A stretch of 64,000 nucleotides of DNA, from assembly GCA_030762935.1 (NCBI GenBank), contig CM060890.1, positions 63,118,765-63,182,764 on the forward strand. Reading direction: 5' to 3'. Shown piece after piece: positions 10,797 through 23,029 of the stretch. Made by a program: the position numbers and the translations under genes. The stretch is from Hymenopus coronatus. Taxonomy: Eukaryota > Arthropoda > Insecta > Mantodea > Hymenopodidae. The first letter of the stretch is position 1. Every line of letters begins with the position of its first letter. The notes under the pieces are model-generated. The model was not told where the DNA came from. It saw nothing but the letters and a program-made list of their open reading frames with translations, and made no database searches.

Positions 10797-12062
10797 ATGT
10801 ACACCACTGGACAAAACAAAAAGAGTCATGTCTGGAACGCCAAATTCGTCTACACGACTAGCGCCTTGTGTACACCATCTGCGATACGGTGAGTAGCGGC
10901 AGCAACAAGTTGTCACAAGTTCCAAATCTTAATATTATTAATCTATATGATCAATAATCATAACCAAATACATGACTTCAGCTTCTTCAGCAACGAACTA
11001 ACAATTTTAATTTAAAATTTGACCCAAAACATAATATAGTTTGTATTGTACAGCATTACTTTACTGTAGCGATGTGACAAAACGTAGGTTACTCCTCTGG
11101 TGAGAATCGCAGGTTCGCTTCTAGCATGTAGTAAAATTTTTTTACCTTCTCTTAATGATGCTGAATAAACACATAGCGGCTATTTATTTTAGACAAACTT
11201 ATTTCGAACACGACATTTGGTGTAGTTAATAACATGATAGCTATTATGATGCTTATTTGAGCTTTATTTTACCAAAGATCAATGTGCTAGACAAGAGAGC
11301 ATGTGAAGCGCAAAACAATGCGCAAATGCATCAGGCACAAACACTTCTCTCACAATGAAAAAAAAATGGAACTTGTATGGTATAAAAAGATACTAAAAGT
11401 ATTGTTAAGAAAACCAATGTTTTGAAACATTTTAGAACTCCAATTTTGGAATATTTTTTCTTTAATTCATCACCTTTCACAAACCGAGCGAACAGGAAAA
11501 TGTCATCGCAATTCAATAATTTGATATTTCTCAAAGGAGCTGACATTTACTACCATACGTAAAGGAAAGGTGATTACCTATCGTCCAAAGATGCAAAATA
11601 CGTGGGTTCACAATTCCATCATGGCCTCATATCTGTATCATGTTGAGGCTGGGTATCAAGGGCAGTTTGAATGGTGTGCAGCAGACAGTAATACTCGATA
11701 ATACTTTAATATTTTTATTCACTCTGTGAGGATGAGATATCCTGCTGAAATTGTTGAATTTGTAACCGATAATTTAATCATTCTGTCGACAAATCTCGAA
11801 AGGTTGCAAATTGATTTCCAGAGAGACAGGATACCAGAGTGGTAGACCGCCTCCCTGTTCACCAGATTTGAACTCTGTTGAGAATGTGTGGGCTGAGGTA
11901 AAAAGGAAATTGCGCTTCAATTGACCTGTAGATGGGCGAAGGAAAAAATATAGCTTCTGGGCACATCTGGTATGCTGTAGCTTCTTGTCCACATTACTAC
12001 AGACATTTAATTTTGTGGATGCTCCGGAGGTTGAGGGCAGTTATACGGACTGAGGTTTCATA
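10797..12062 (+). mobile_element. Tc1-like transposon relic
   Basis: The start, 'acaccactggacaaaac' at about 10800, resembles the termini of arthropod Tc1-type elements. The transposase relic is clearest at 11860-11925, where one frame reads CSPDLNSVENVWAEVKRKLR, the region of the third catalytic residue in the Tc1 group (SPDLN..EN.W). Upstream, 11540-11820 keeps weaker similarity ('YFNIFIHSV', 'VEFVTDN') over several frameshifts and stops. The 11160-11540 section is unrecognised. No matching 3' terminal repeat was found, so the right boundary is uncertain. The element is old and cannot encode a protein. Confidence 0.6.
11060..11130 (+). repeat. Possible tRNA-like SINE head
   Basis: The segment 'ggttactcctctggtgagaa' then 'cgcaggttcgcttct' resembles the anticodon-to-B-box part of a tRNA head. 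No body or tail was recognised. Confidence 0.25.
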
Positions 12063-12250
12063 CACCCGATATTAAATACATTTATTTATGTGTTTTAGTT
12101 TTAGAAGACAATAGTTTTTAGTTAATTAACACGAGTGTTACTATAGTTATGCTTTGTGTACTTAGAAAGGCGCATAGCATCAAATGCCAAAGTTATATTA
12201 ATGCAATATTATGTTCTACATATCCAATCATAAAATTAACCAACTTAAAA
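12063..12250. other. No gene recognised
   Basis: Short AT-rich spacer. Confidence 0.4.
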
Positions 12251-12345
12251 ACAACAGACAGGCAGCGCGAGATTTGAACCTAGGAACTCATGAGTGGAAG
12301 CAAATCCTTCTTATTCTCTCGGCCTGTGATGTGATTTTAGTAGTC
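12251..12345 (-). repeat. Possible tRNA-like SINE head
   Basis: On the minus strand it reads a tRNA-like segment ending in the B-box-like 'CTAGGTTCAAATCTCG'. No body was identified, so this is weak. Confidence 0.3.
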
Positions 12346-14200
12346 ATAAGATAACCATTTCGTCAGTCACAGACCATTATCGGTTCTTTCGTGTGTAGTG
12401 TGAACACACTCTTACGCAGATACACGAAGCTTTCCGATCAAGACATGGAATCTGGGGAGGACTAATTTTTTGTGTCCGCAGCTGTATCTAATTGGTGTCG
12501 TAAAATAACTAAAGTATACTAAATTGCAATTTAAATATAGCACTGCATGCTTTCGTTCTAAAATCGCTCCACTCTATGTACATGTGGCTAGGCTGAAATT
12601 TAGCTCGGTGGGAATTAATGATGTATGCAATATTGGAATAGACAGTGCTGTGAGATTACGCCATCCCTTGCGAGAATGGACAGTCCGTTGACATTTGGCG
12701 CATACAGAGTGATTAAAAACAAACAAAAACACCGAAGCTTATTTGCGAGATACAAAACTGAATATTTTACTATTGGAGACCCTTGTCCAAACGTAAATAA
12801 TAAATGTTTGACCACAATGACGCTTCAGTTTTTTTTTTTTTTTTTCAGATTATGTTTTGGCGTCCTAATAGTTGCACAACCCATTAACCATCGGCGAAGA
12901 GAGACATGATAGCGTGAACGAATCCGTGATTTGGAGCATATTTGCCTTTTATATTGTCCCAAAAAACTTGTTGACAAGATAAATCATGTTAGGTTGTCAT
13001 TTACTCAATATGATGAATAGAGAGAGGCGCGACTGTTCCAGGAACAGTACGATCTTCAAAGTCTGCAGCCCCTCTTTTTTGCAGGTGCATTATAAAGAGA
13101 ACGATCAGTACCGAGTGACATGGTGCAGATGATAACACTATACTCGTATTCGGGAGTGTGACGAGCTTTCGACCCATGACTTTGTTTTTTCAGAGTATCC
13201 TCTGGTCGACAGACTATGCTGGAAAGATCACATCCTCGAATTTTCTTGTCTTCCTTTGTCCTCATTAATCATCTCACTTCACCATTCATCTGCTTTGTCT
13301 GTTTGGAGTTGTACGAGTCGGAAGGTGTCTCGGCGTGGCATGAGAATTGATTCGTTCCTTGCCTCAGCCTGCAGGAAAGAGGGAAGTCGGACTCCTTGGG
13401 TCGGCCACCCTCTAACTCCCTTGCTTTTCGCTTCTCCCGAGGATGCTCCGCAAGCGGCATAGATACAAAAGATATTTTAGGTCAAGGTGTAAAATTCCTT
13501 CCCAAACCTATTCTATAGTGCACTCCCATGATATAAAACAAGAGCCAAAATTGCCTTTCAGCTGATTTCCTTGTCATCTTTCACGATGTTCCATCTTTTT
13601 TCTGGGTTTCATTATGCGTGAATGTGCCGTACAAATGGGGTGGTTGTTTTCACCAAGAACAGAGATTCCCCGTGTATACTAGACGATTGCTGGTAGCCCT
13701 CATTGACGCACTCCAGTAATGGGACGGGCCTCGAGCCAGGAATAATCAGGGACCTCCGCGCGTCACTGTGGCCAGTCTGTATACGGTCTGTAGTCTCCTC
13801 CATTCCTTCACTCCATCCCTTTCTCTTGAGGGATGGTAGCCGCAATAAATCTCCCGCACATCGATTTCCACGAGTGTCTCCCACCATTGCATATCCTACC
13901 CTTAAGTCTACGTTTTTGACCATACACTGACGAAATAGGTTTTACATTGAACTTTCTGATCAACATTTCCAATGTTTTTGTATTAATGTGATATCTCTTC
14001 TTGTGGGCTAGCCGAGGTTTCTTGAAAATAAATCTCTACCTTGGTATGGACATGCTCAAAGACATTGAAAGAGATACCGCCTAAGCATATCACTTGAAAC
14101 GCGCCTTGCAGAAAGAAGAGTAGAAGAGTAGGGAGTCCTTGATCTGAAGCAGTAAGTACAACCATGTCGAAGAAGGGAAGCTCAAAAGCCTGTTAAATTA
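12346..14200. other. No gene recognised; relatively GC-rich 13.0-13.95 kb
   Basis: The 13050-13930 part is clearly less AT-rich than the rest and has overlapping open frames up to 103 codons on both strands. Their translations are of mixed composition and match nothing I know. It may be a relic of a transposon or a SINE cluster. A poly-T run lies at about 12830-12845. Confidence 0.4.
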
Positions 14201-16189
14201 ATAGATCGGTGAAATTATTTTTAAACTCTCACTCTCACAGGTAATGTGAAGCTCAACTTACGCATGTGGCCAATTCAGCCCGATAAATTGTAGATATATT
14301 TTTATGTAAAAAGTTTAATCCTGTTTGTTCTTTAGGTAACTCTTCACATAAACACAAACAATCCTTAAACAATAAAACGTGTTAATTATCCAAATGAACA
14401 ATTCTTAAACTACTTATACCACTGGTTTTTCTTTGATAATTTAATCTTTTCTGTGAAGATGCTACTTTCAGGACAAACGTTCTTTTCAAGTCTTGGGAAA
14501 ATAACTGCTCACAGATATGGGTGCAATCAAATATATTCACACAACAAACTGACGCATTGCAGAGTATTGGCTTGGCAAATAAGAAATAAATTGAGGGTTC
14601 TCTTCTTTCAATTGCACTATATTTCAGTCAGTTCTATTTGGATATTAGTATCTGCCTTATGCATATCAAAATGGAATGGAGAAGTAACAAGAGAAATCAT
14701 TCTCATATGATTTAAAATTTTCAAACCTTTATCAAAGTAATTAATTCCTTTATATGAGAATCATAATAGAAAACAATCACTGTGAGACTTCATAAAACGG
14801 CAACTGGAAAATCTGTCATTTTTTATCTACCCTTTCCAAAGTATGAGTTTTAATTTAAAAGTCTTAACAGTGTGATACAATAAATGCCTTATCTGCATTA
14901 TAAATACCAATTCCAAAATCTAATTATCAGAAGCTCAACGGGTGATTCACCCTTCTTTTCCAAGAAAGAAGCTAAAGAATCTCGAAGCGACCCTATGTGA
15001 AAGTCAACAAACTTCTGCATAGTATGGCAGACTTTCAAATTCACTTCCAATATTACTAAGTAAGGATGAATACTGACGATTCAACCTCTGAGAAGGAATA
15101 AGCCTGCAACTTTGTTTCTGAAATTTAAAAACGACACTCATGTTTATTGTTTCTTAAGATAAAAGTCTGGTGAATAAATCAGTATATGTGGTGAAATTTA
15201 GTATCCTAATAAAAATAATCAATTAAATCTAAAAGTTAAGGAATCAGGCCCCTTTAGTGTCATTTATGATATGAGAAACTCTATAGTGTTACAATGTACA
15301 GCAAATTAAAAAAACAAGAGAATTTATATTAAAGTTAACTGTATATTTTATTAGTTTTTGGAATATGTTATTGTTTCCTTGCAGCCCTCTTTGTTTCAAA
15401 TTAATAAGAATGTATTCTTTAAGAAACAGAACGGAAAGCTGGTTACATTATGCCATTTACAAAATGCAAAATTGTAACAACATTTTCAGCCGCTGGGAAC
15501 GAATCCCAAAATATTCTGTTTACTGTCTTACAATATTTGTCTTCTTCATGAGTAAGCAAAGAGCTACAAAAATCCATGAATAAATTCATGCAGAAAACAG
15601 GAACTGCAAAACTTTCGATTGCAAAAACATTCTACTGAGATGCATGAGGTGAAAAAGGAAACTTATTTTCAAAATGCCCCTGGACTGGATGCTACGCTAC
15701 AGAGCCGTAAGAGAAGTCGTAAATTTCTGGTGGGTTGTTCCACTTTCTACATACACACAAACAAAGGGCGTGGAATGTCGCATCGGCACCGACTGCTTTA
15801 CATAAGGTACTATTTCCAAGACAGTTATTTATTCCGTGTGTATTCAAATAGGTCCAGAAAGTCCCTTGAGGGGAGGGAAGAAGGAAGGGAGTGAAGGACA
15901 TAACAGAGCTTTTACTCCAGAAGATGTTGCTAAAGACCCGCCCGTAGTGTACAACCAGTGCTGAATTTTACTTTGCTTCATGATGCTTGCCTGCAACCTT
16001 AGCTTGCAGAACTCGTAAATAAGTACCCTCTGGAGGAATAAAACTTAACTAAATGTCAGATATGAACGTGAGATAACATTGCTCCTAAAACGCCTCCAAA
16101 TCAAGGAAGCATCATGCAAGAGAAAACATTACCAGAGATAACACCAAAGTATTAACTAGTATGATCAACATTACCACCAGGAAGGTAAA
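14201..16189. other. No gene recognised
   Basis: AT-rich single-copy-looking sequence. Open frames at 14453-14710, 15365-15583 and 15619-15894 have no domain I recognise and no consistent splice context. Confidence 0.45.
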
Positions 16190-17005
16190 AGGCATGAAGT
16201 GTTCCATTCACGCGACTTTGTCTACCATTCTGCAACATTTTAGTTTCAAAGAGGCTTATTCTTTTATCTCTCTATGCTAATCGATAAATTTTAACGTAAA
16301 TAGTTTTATTACACATTTCCTTGTTGGTACAAGAGAAATAATGCAACACACTAGGCTACAACTATGTAAAATCTTTTAAAATCGTGCCGCTTAGTGATGA
16401 CTTTAATAGTTTGGTCTTTTGTATAGTCAGGAGTAACAATGAAAAATGAATGATGGCTTCTCATTTCAAAAAAATAAAATCATTGGACAGTTAGGAATAT
16501 CTCGGAAATGAATTGCTCCATTAAACATGCTGTATTGGGCATAAATTGTGTGTTTTAACGAAATTTACATTTTTGTGCAGTAATATTTTGTGAATTTCTT
16601 GCAGTTTACCAGTTATGGAAAGTCTCCAGAATGAAGAAGGTGCCAAAGGCTAATACCAGAAAATTATAGATGTACATTTTGTTTTTGATGAACATTTTTG
16701 ATAAATTCGAAATTTTCATTTAAAAATACTTCCATATATACAGCAATCTGAACTGATGGATTTTGTTGAAAACCTTGTGAGGCATATTTGGAAAATAGTT
16801 ATCTTAAATAAACTTAAACTTTTACTTAAATAAACTTAAATATTTAAACTTTTCGTTTATGAATTATGTTCTTTACAAATACACACACATACAAGTACCC
16901 GTTTCTAAATTGTTCATGGGGAAGATTTGGGGCCTATATCCTGTGATTATTTATTACCGATAGTAGATAGATAAACTTGGTGTACATGTGAATCAATGTT
17001 ATCAA
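16190..17005 (+). repeat. Hairpin repeat copy
   Basis: Starts at 'tgaagtgttccattcacgcg' with the subterminal repeat and extends through the CA microsatellite near 16880. The 3' hairpin end is eroded. Confidence 0.8.
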
Positions 17006-17016
17006 CTTTCTATTTT

Positions 17017-17885
17017 TTACTTTCTCTACATGTACTATTTACATAGTGTATAGAGAAGGTACTGCACTCCACCAAAAAAGTCGATACCGAGATTTCACCG
17101 GAAATATCTGTTTTAGGATCTCGTTTATCCAAAAAAAGTATTTTCAGAAAAAGGTCCGCGTGTGTGTGTGTGTGTGTCCGTGTGTCCATGTGTCAGTGTG
17201 TCCGTATGTCCGTGAACACGAGTACTCAAAACGAAAAGTCGGTAAAATACCAAACTTTATATTTAAATTTATTATCTTCCAGGGATGCGACACGAAGATT
17301 TTGGGAAAACTCCCCCACCCCAAACTACCCTTTCCATGGACCTTTTTTCGAAAATTTTGATTTTCTCAAAAATGGCTATAACGATTTTGATTAAAATATC
17401 GTATATTAAAGATATTTATCTGACAAATAAAATGTAGACTACTTTATTCTGGGTGAATTTTACGGAATTTTGTATAACTGCTAAACCGCAAGAAATGGAC
17501 AAAAACTTACCACACAAAATTATAGAGCATTAACACGCAATTTATGCTGTATACATTTTCTTCGTGGAGTTGGTCGATTTTGAGGTATTCCTTGTTTTTG
17601 GTTTTAGCTTTGAAAAACTTAACTTTTCTCATACAGGAATTTGTCAACTCCTGTCCATACACATAAAGGAACTTCAGTCACATAGCAACCAGCTTTTGAC
17701 TTCCCTTTATCCTATACTACGCCCTTTTTTCGCTTTTCTACTTAAAAGGAAGCAAGTAATAAGACTATATCTGCTAACTTTTGTCGATTAGAATGAAATA
17801 AAGAGAGGCATAAGTTTTTAACAATAATTTATTGCAGAGATGTAGAGAAAGTCATGTGAATGGAACACATCAGATTTTTATGTTT
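17017..17885 (-). repeat. Hairpin repeat, full length, well preserved
   Basis: One of the best copies. Plus-strand ends are 'TTACTTTCTCTACATGTAC' and 'GATGTAGAGAAAGTCATGTG', giving a 13-nt perfect inverted pair. The hairpin near 17025-17062 has arms TCTCTA and TAGAGA. A GT microsatellite lies at 17158-17178. It abuts the preceding plus-strand copy, hairpin end to hairpin end. Confidence 0.92.
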
Positions 17886-18034
17886 CTGATGTGTTATTTT
17901 TTATGTTCCACTATGATCTATTTTGTAATTAATTTTGTGACGTTCTTGTCACTTATTTTGCAATCAAATTGATGTTGTAAATTTTAAGCGAACATTGTAA
18001 TTGGGGAAACCTGTAATGCTCACATTATAGATGA

Positions 18035-18143
18035 ATAAATAATATACTTTGAACTCTCGGTATCGAATGTTTTAATGGAATGCAATAGCTTTCCCATCTT
18101 TTATGTAAATTGTATATGGTAAAGAAAGTAAAAGGACTGATTA
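18035..18143 (+). repeat. Hairpin repeat, 3' end fragment
   Basis: Only the last block survives: 'ctctcggtatcgaatg' to 'ggtaaagaaagtaaaa'. Confidence 0.65.
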
Positions 18144-18175
18144 ATATCATATATAAAGACATCAGGTGAAAAAAA

Positions 18176-18992
18176 ATCCGATATGTTCCATTCACATGAC
18201 TTTCTCTACATCTCTGCAAAAAATTATTATTAAAATGCTAATGCTTTTATTTACTTAATGCTAATCCAGAAAAAATTAACAGAAATAGTCTTATTAACTG
18301 CTTCCTTGTAAGAAGAAGCGAAATAAGGGAGTACCATCGGTTAAAGTGATAGCCAAAAGCTGGTTGCTATGGACTGAAGTTTCTCTGTCTGTTTGGACAG
18401 GAGTTGACAAATTCCTGTATGAGAAGGTATAAGTTTTCTAAAGCTGAAACCAAAAACAAGGAATATCTAAAAAATGATCAGCTCCACGAAAAAATGTATA
18501 TAACATAACTCTGCATGTTTTATGTGGTAAGTTTTTTGTCTATCTCTCACGCTTTAGCAGTTATGCAAAATTCCGTAAAATTCATCCAGAATGAAGTAGT
18601 CTTCAGAGGCTATTCCCAGAAAATTTAAGATATAAATTTTGTTTAATATACGATATTTTAATCAAAATCGTTAAGAGCCATTTTTGAGAAAATCAAACTT
18701 TTCGAAATAAGTTCCATGTAAAGGGTAGTTGCGGTGGAGGAATTTTTCTCAAAATCTTCGTGTCGCATCCCTGAACGATACTAAACTTAAACATCAAGTT
18801 TGGTATTTTACTGACTTTCGTTTTTGAGTTATCGTGCTCACAGGCACATGGACTACGCGGACCTTTTTCTAAAAATGCTTTATTTGGATACAGGGGACCC
18901 TAAAACATATATTTCCGGTGAAATATCGGTATCGAATTTTTGGGTGGAGTGCAATATGTAAATAGTACGTATAGAGAAGTACATATAGATAT
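18176..18992 (+). repeat. Hairpin repeat, near full length
   Basis: Starts 'tccgatatgttccattcaca' and ACTTTCTCTACATCTCTG; ends 'gtacgtatagagaagtacat', a few bases before the second mariner. Confidence 0.9.
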
Positions 18993-18993
18993 A

Positions 18994-20294
18994 CATTCTG
19001 TCAAGAAAGTACCGGGAATTGATCATTTAAAAATCCTGTTTAAAAGGGGATTCAAAATTATTGTTGTCGCTAAGTTGGTACAACTTTCCACTATACCCAC
19101 GCGGAGTTTGATCGTCATCTGTCATCTAGTTTGTTTACAGTACGCCATTTTGTTAGTTCATCTCAAAGTGATATGCGATTTTACGATGGATACAAATATT
19201 GAACAAAAAATCTGTCTTCAAGTTTGCATAGCAAATGGTATTTCGCTGAAAATGTTACAGAGGGCTTACGGTGAATCGACTTAATCAAAAACACGTGCAT
19301 ATGAGTGGTACAGTGCATTCAAAAGTGGTCGAGATGTGGTGGAAGATTTGCCTCGCTCTGGTCGGCCATCAACGGTTTCAACTGAACTGAACATCGCTAA
19401 AGTCAAGAAAATGGTGTCTAAAAATCGTCATTTAGGTCTGAGAGAGATTGCCGCTAAACTTTCTGTGTCTCACGAATCGGTCTGTACCATTTTAAATGAT
19501 TGTTTGGGCATGACGCGCGTTGCAGCTCGGTTAGTTCCGAAACACTTGAATTTTCTACAAAAACTCAATCGCGTAAGGATTGCTGAAGACCTGCTAGAAC
19601 GAGCCAGTTCCGACCCCACATTCATGGAACGCATTGTAACTGGTGATGAGACGTGATTTTACGAGTTTGACACTCAAACCAGTCGACAAGCTTCCGAATG
19701 GTGCCTTCCAACTGAACCGAAACCTAAAAGTTCACGTTAAACTTGATCAATACTGAAGGTCATGTTGACAGTTTTTTTCGATTATCGCGGTGTCGTGCAC
19801 TCACAGTTCTTGCCAGAAGGTTAGATGGTAATTAAGACTATTATCTGAGCGTTGTGCGGCGTTTGAGAGAACAAGTACGGCGAAAAATGCCAGATTTGTG
19901 GAACGATAACTCATGGATTCTGCACCACGATAACGCACCAGCTCACAAGGCTATTATTGTGAACGAATTTCTGGCCAAAAACTCAACAAATTTCATCGAC
20001 AACCACCGTATTCACCTGATCTGGTTCCTGCTGATTTCTTTCTCTTTCCAAAACTCAAGTTACCACTTCGAAGCACCCGTTTTCAATCGATAGAAGACTG
20101 AAAGGAAAATTCCCGGTGACAATTGACACCGAATCCTAAAAGTGCATACAAAAAATGTTTTGATGATTGGATTATTCATTGGCATAAATGTATAATTTCA
20201 GAAGAAGCCTACTTTGAAGGCGATAAAATAAAATTTGATGAATAATTCATTTTTTGTGTTTTATTGGCAAATTTCCGGAACATTCTTGACACAG
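18994..20294 (+). mobile_element. Mariner-family transposon, decayed, about 1.3 kb
   Basis: Imperfect terminal inverted repeats remain: 5' 'TGTCAAGAAAGTACCGGGAA' (from 18999) and, on the minus strand at the 3' end, 'TGTCAAGAATGTTCCGGAAA' (from about 20290). TA dinucleotides flank the inferred ends. It differs from the 6-7 kb mariner in both repeats and transposase and so is a different family. It inserted at the very end of a hairpin-repeat copy. Confidence 0.85.
19186..20245 (+). pseudogene. Mariner-type transposase, several breaks
   Basis: Met at 19186 opens the usual N-terminal helix-turn-helix region. A stop at 19282 interrupts it, and the same frame continues through 'EWYSAFKSGRDVVEDLPRSG' and 'VTGDET', where a second stop (19654) replaces the codon after the first catalytic block. 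'HHDNAPAHKA' (second Asp) is near 19925-19955. After a frameshift, 'PPYSPDLVPADFFLF' (third Asp) lies near 20000-20050, and the family-typical end 'YFEGDKIKFDE' closes at 20245. The net length of about 353 codons is normal. At least two stops and two frameshifts mean it is not functional. It could still supply termini for trans-mobilisation. Confidence 0.9.
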
Positions 20295-20296
20295 TA

Positions 20297-21095
20297 GGAC
20301 GTATAAATAAGAGTGAAAATATTTATGTCAGATTGAGGTGTTCGCAATTATTCGTAATTATCCTTTTTTAGTAATATGGGTTGTCAAGAAACAATTACAT
20401 CATAAATCTATTGTAACAAATGCACTTAAGTCGATAAACATTCAAATTTACTCTTGGCCTGCATAACTCCAAATCTCTCTGCTTTTATGATGGAAATCCT
20501 GGTCTTGATTCAACAGTAGTTGAATTTTCATTCACTACCAGCATCCGGATTAATAATGATGCAGTCAGCATCTCCAACAAAGGAGCCGATGAATCATTTA
20601 TCCATGTGTTTCCCTTAATATATTTTCTTTGACTAATATCGCTTAGCACGTTTAACTTTCTGTTTTGGCAATATAGCATAATGTCAGAAGCAATTACGTG
20701 CCAGCATCCATTAATCGTTTCTCTTTAATAGGATCTTGTTTTAAAGTTTATTAATGTGTCTTTGTAAGTAGGTAAGAAGGTATAAACCTCCTCAAATGAC
20801 AAGAATTGGAGAACATTTAAATACATTGGCTTAATTAATAATATTTTTTAACAATTGTATAAATCTGTACAGGTATTAATGCTGAATAATTAAGTGAAAA
20901 ATTAAACAATATCTGATGTGTATTACAGAAAATTAATATTGTTGGCGTATGTATTACAAAGTTTTATTTCTTGGCATTTAATTTCTTCACTCACGTGTAT
21001 TGAGGTACTGTCAAAAATGTTTTTTACTTTCAAATAATTTCACAATTACTCCGTAATAATAGTTCAAACTAAACGCTCGGTCTTTATGTTTTAAC
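20297..21095. other. No gene recognised
   Basis: AT-rich sequence between the mariner and the next hairpin repeat; nothing supportable seen. Confidence 0.5.
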
Positions 21096-21957
21096 TTTTT
21101 TTCTTTTTACTTTCTCTACACGAACTATGTACATAGTGTATAGAAGGTATTGTATCCCACCCAACAATTTCATACCGAGATTTTACTGGAAATACATGTT
21201 TTGGGCCCTCCGGAATCTCCCCCAAAAAAGTATTTTTGGAAAATGGTCCGCGTGAGTGTGCATGTGTGTGTGTGCCTGTGGACAGCATAGCTCACAAATG
21301 TAAAAACCGTTAAATCCCAAACTTGGTATTTAAGCTTGATACTTCCAAGTGTGATGCCGGTCCCAATAGCCGAGCTCGCTAGAGTGCCTCGCTTTGGTGC
21401 CTCGTGGTGCAGGGGATCGTGGGTTCGAGTCCCGCCTTAGGCATTGGTGTTTGTGTCCTTGTAGATGTGAACGTGTCTGATATGTATACATATGTAAACA
21501 AAGAAAACATAGGAAACTGGAAAAAAAAAAGAAAAAGACACAGGGGAATACAGCGCCGGAGTCCTGACAAGATTTCGCAACTGTATTTAGAAAAAAAATA
21601 GACGCAACACGAAGATTTTCAAGATGGTACTCCACCCCTAACTACCCTGTATATGAAAAAAAAAGTTTGATTTTCTCAAAAATGGGCCAAACGAGTTTAA
21701 TAAAAGGCTCTTATATTTAAGATATGTATATGCAAAATAAAATGAATATCTTGAATTTTCTGGGAATAGCCTTTAAATGGCACTTTATTCAGGATGTTTT
21801 TTATTGAATGTTGCATAACAGATAAACCGTAAGATATAGACAAAAACTTACGACACAAAAATGTACATCACCATAAAACACACAATTTATGTCATATTTA
21901 TTTCGTAGAGTTGATCGTTTATGAGATATTCGTTGTTATTGGTTTCATCTTTAACAA
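21096..21957 (-). repeat. Hairpin repeat interrupted by a SINE
   Basis: Plus-strand order is 'ttactttctctacacgaac', the ACTATGTACATAGT hairpin core near 21125, GT microsatellite near 21255-21275, then a SINE at about 21352-21600, then 'gcaacacgaagattttcaag'. It stops short of its 5' end at 21957, where a plus-strand copy starts. Confidence 0.88.
21352..21600 (+). repeat. tRNA-derived SINE, family E (Leu/Ser-like head)
   Basis: The head has an A-box-like AATAGCCGAGCTCGCTAG and an intact B box GGGTTCGAGTCCC about 60 nt later. This wide spacing suggests a long-variable-arm tRNA (Leu or Ser) ancestor. The body ends in an A-rich tail (about 21590-21598). It sits in a hairpin-repeat copy. I could not define a target duplication. 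Confidence 0.7.
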
Positions 21958-23028
21958 ATTTGATGTGTTCCATTCACATGACTTTCTCTGCATCTCTGCA
22001 ACAAATTATTGCTAAAAACATTTATTCTCCTATTTACTTCATGCTAATCAAGAAAAAATTAGCAGAAATATCTTATTCATTGCTTCCTTGTAAGTAGAAT
22101 TGAAATAAGGGAGTACCATAGGTTGAAGTGATAGTCAAAAACTGTTTTCCATTTGATTGAAGTTCCTTTGTTTGTATGGACAGGAGTTGACAAATTCCTG
22201 AAAGAACAAAGTATAAGTTAATTCAAAATCTTCTCGGGCTTCTAGCCAGGTAAAAACTTGGCTTGACACCAACGTTTCGAAGAAGTGCATCTTCCTCGTC
22301 TTCAGTTCACCCTGAAGACGAGGAAGATGCACTTCTTCGAAACGTTGGTGTCAAGCCAAGTTTTTACCTGGCTAGAAGCCCGAGAAGATTTTGAATTAAC
22401 ACGTCGCCAGGAAAGCTTTAGTTCTTATTTTAAAGTATAAGTTTTTTAAACCTGAAACCAAAAACAAGCAATAACTCAAAAACGATCAACTCCACGAAAA
22501 AAAGTATAAAAAATATGCATTGTGTGTTTTAAAGTGCTCTACATTTTTTGTGTTGTATATTTTTGTCTATCTCTTACGGTTTGGTAGTTATGCAAAATTC
22601 ATCCAGAATAAGGTGGTCTTCAGAGGTTATTCCCATAAAATTCACGATATACATAGTATTTGTCAGGTAAATATATTTAATACACGATATTTTAATCAAA
22701 ATAATTAAAGCTATTTTTGAGAAAATCAAAACTTTCAAAAAGAGTTCTATGTAAAGGATAGTTGGGGTGGAAGGATTATTTTGAAAATCTTCGTGTCGGA
22801 TCCTTGCAAGATACCAAACTTAGATACCAAGTTTGGCATTTAACGGTTGTTTCGTTTTTGAGCTATGACACACACACGCAGACATGGACCTTTTTCCAGA
22901 AATGCTTTTTTTTTTATTCAGGGGGACCCAAATCTATATTTCCGCTGAAATCTTGGTATTGAATTTTTTGGGTGCATTACAATTCATTCTCTATACACTA
23001 TGTACATAGTACGTGTAGAGAAAGTTAA
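21958..23028 (+). repeat. Hairpin repeat interrupted by an inverted-repeat insertion
   Basis: Starts 'gatgtgttccattcacatg' plus ACTTTCTCTGCATCTCTG and ends with the hairpin near 22990-23025 ('cactatgtacatagtacgtg'). A 212-bp insertion (22220-22431) splits it. It joins a minus-strand copy on each side. Confidence 0.92.
22208..22443. mobile_element. Perfect 86-nt inverted-repeat insertion with 12-bp target duplication
   Basis: Arms at 22220-22305 and 22312-22397 are perfect reverse complements with a 6-nt spacer. A further 34 nt (22398-22431, ending 'TTAGTTCTTATTTT') belongs to the plus-strand arm. The 12-mer AAAGTATAAGTT occurs at both borders (22208-22219 and 22432-22443), a clean target duplication. 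The same unit occurs once, without inversion, at 43831-44040. This fits the inverted double insertion of a retroelement 3' end. Penelope-like elements often insert like this, so that is the preferred but unproven family. Confidence 0.85.
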
Positions 23029-23029
23029 A

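Noticed and set aside
13256..13930. Overlapping frames in a GC-richer patch as a host gene
   Set aside because: Frames overlap on both strands, have no recognisable domain and no consistent splice signals.
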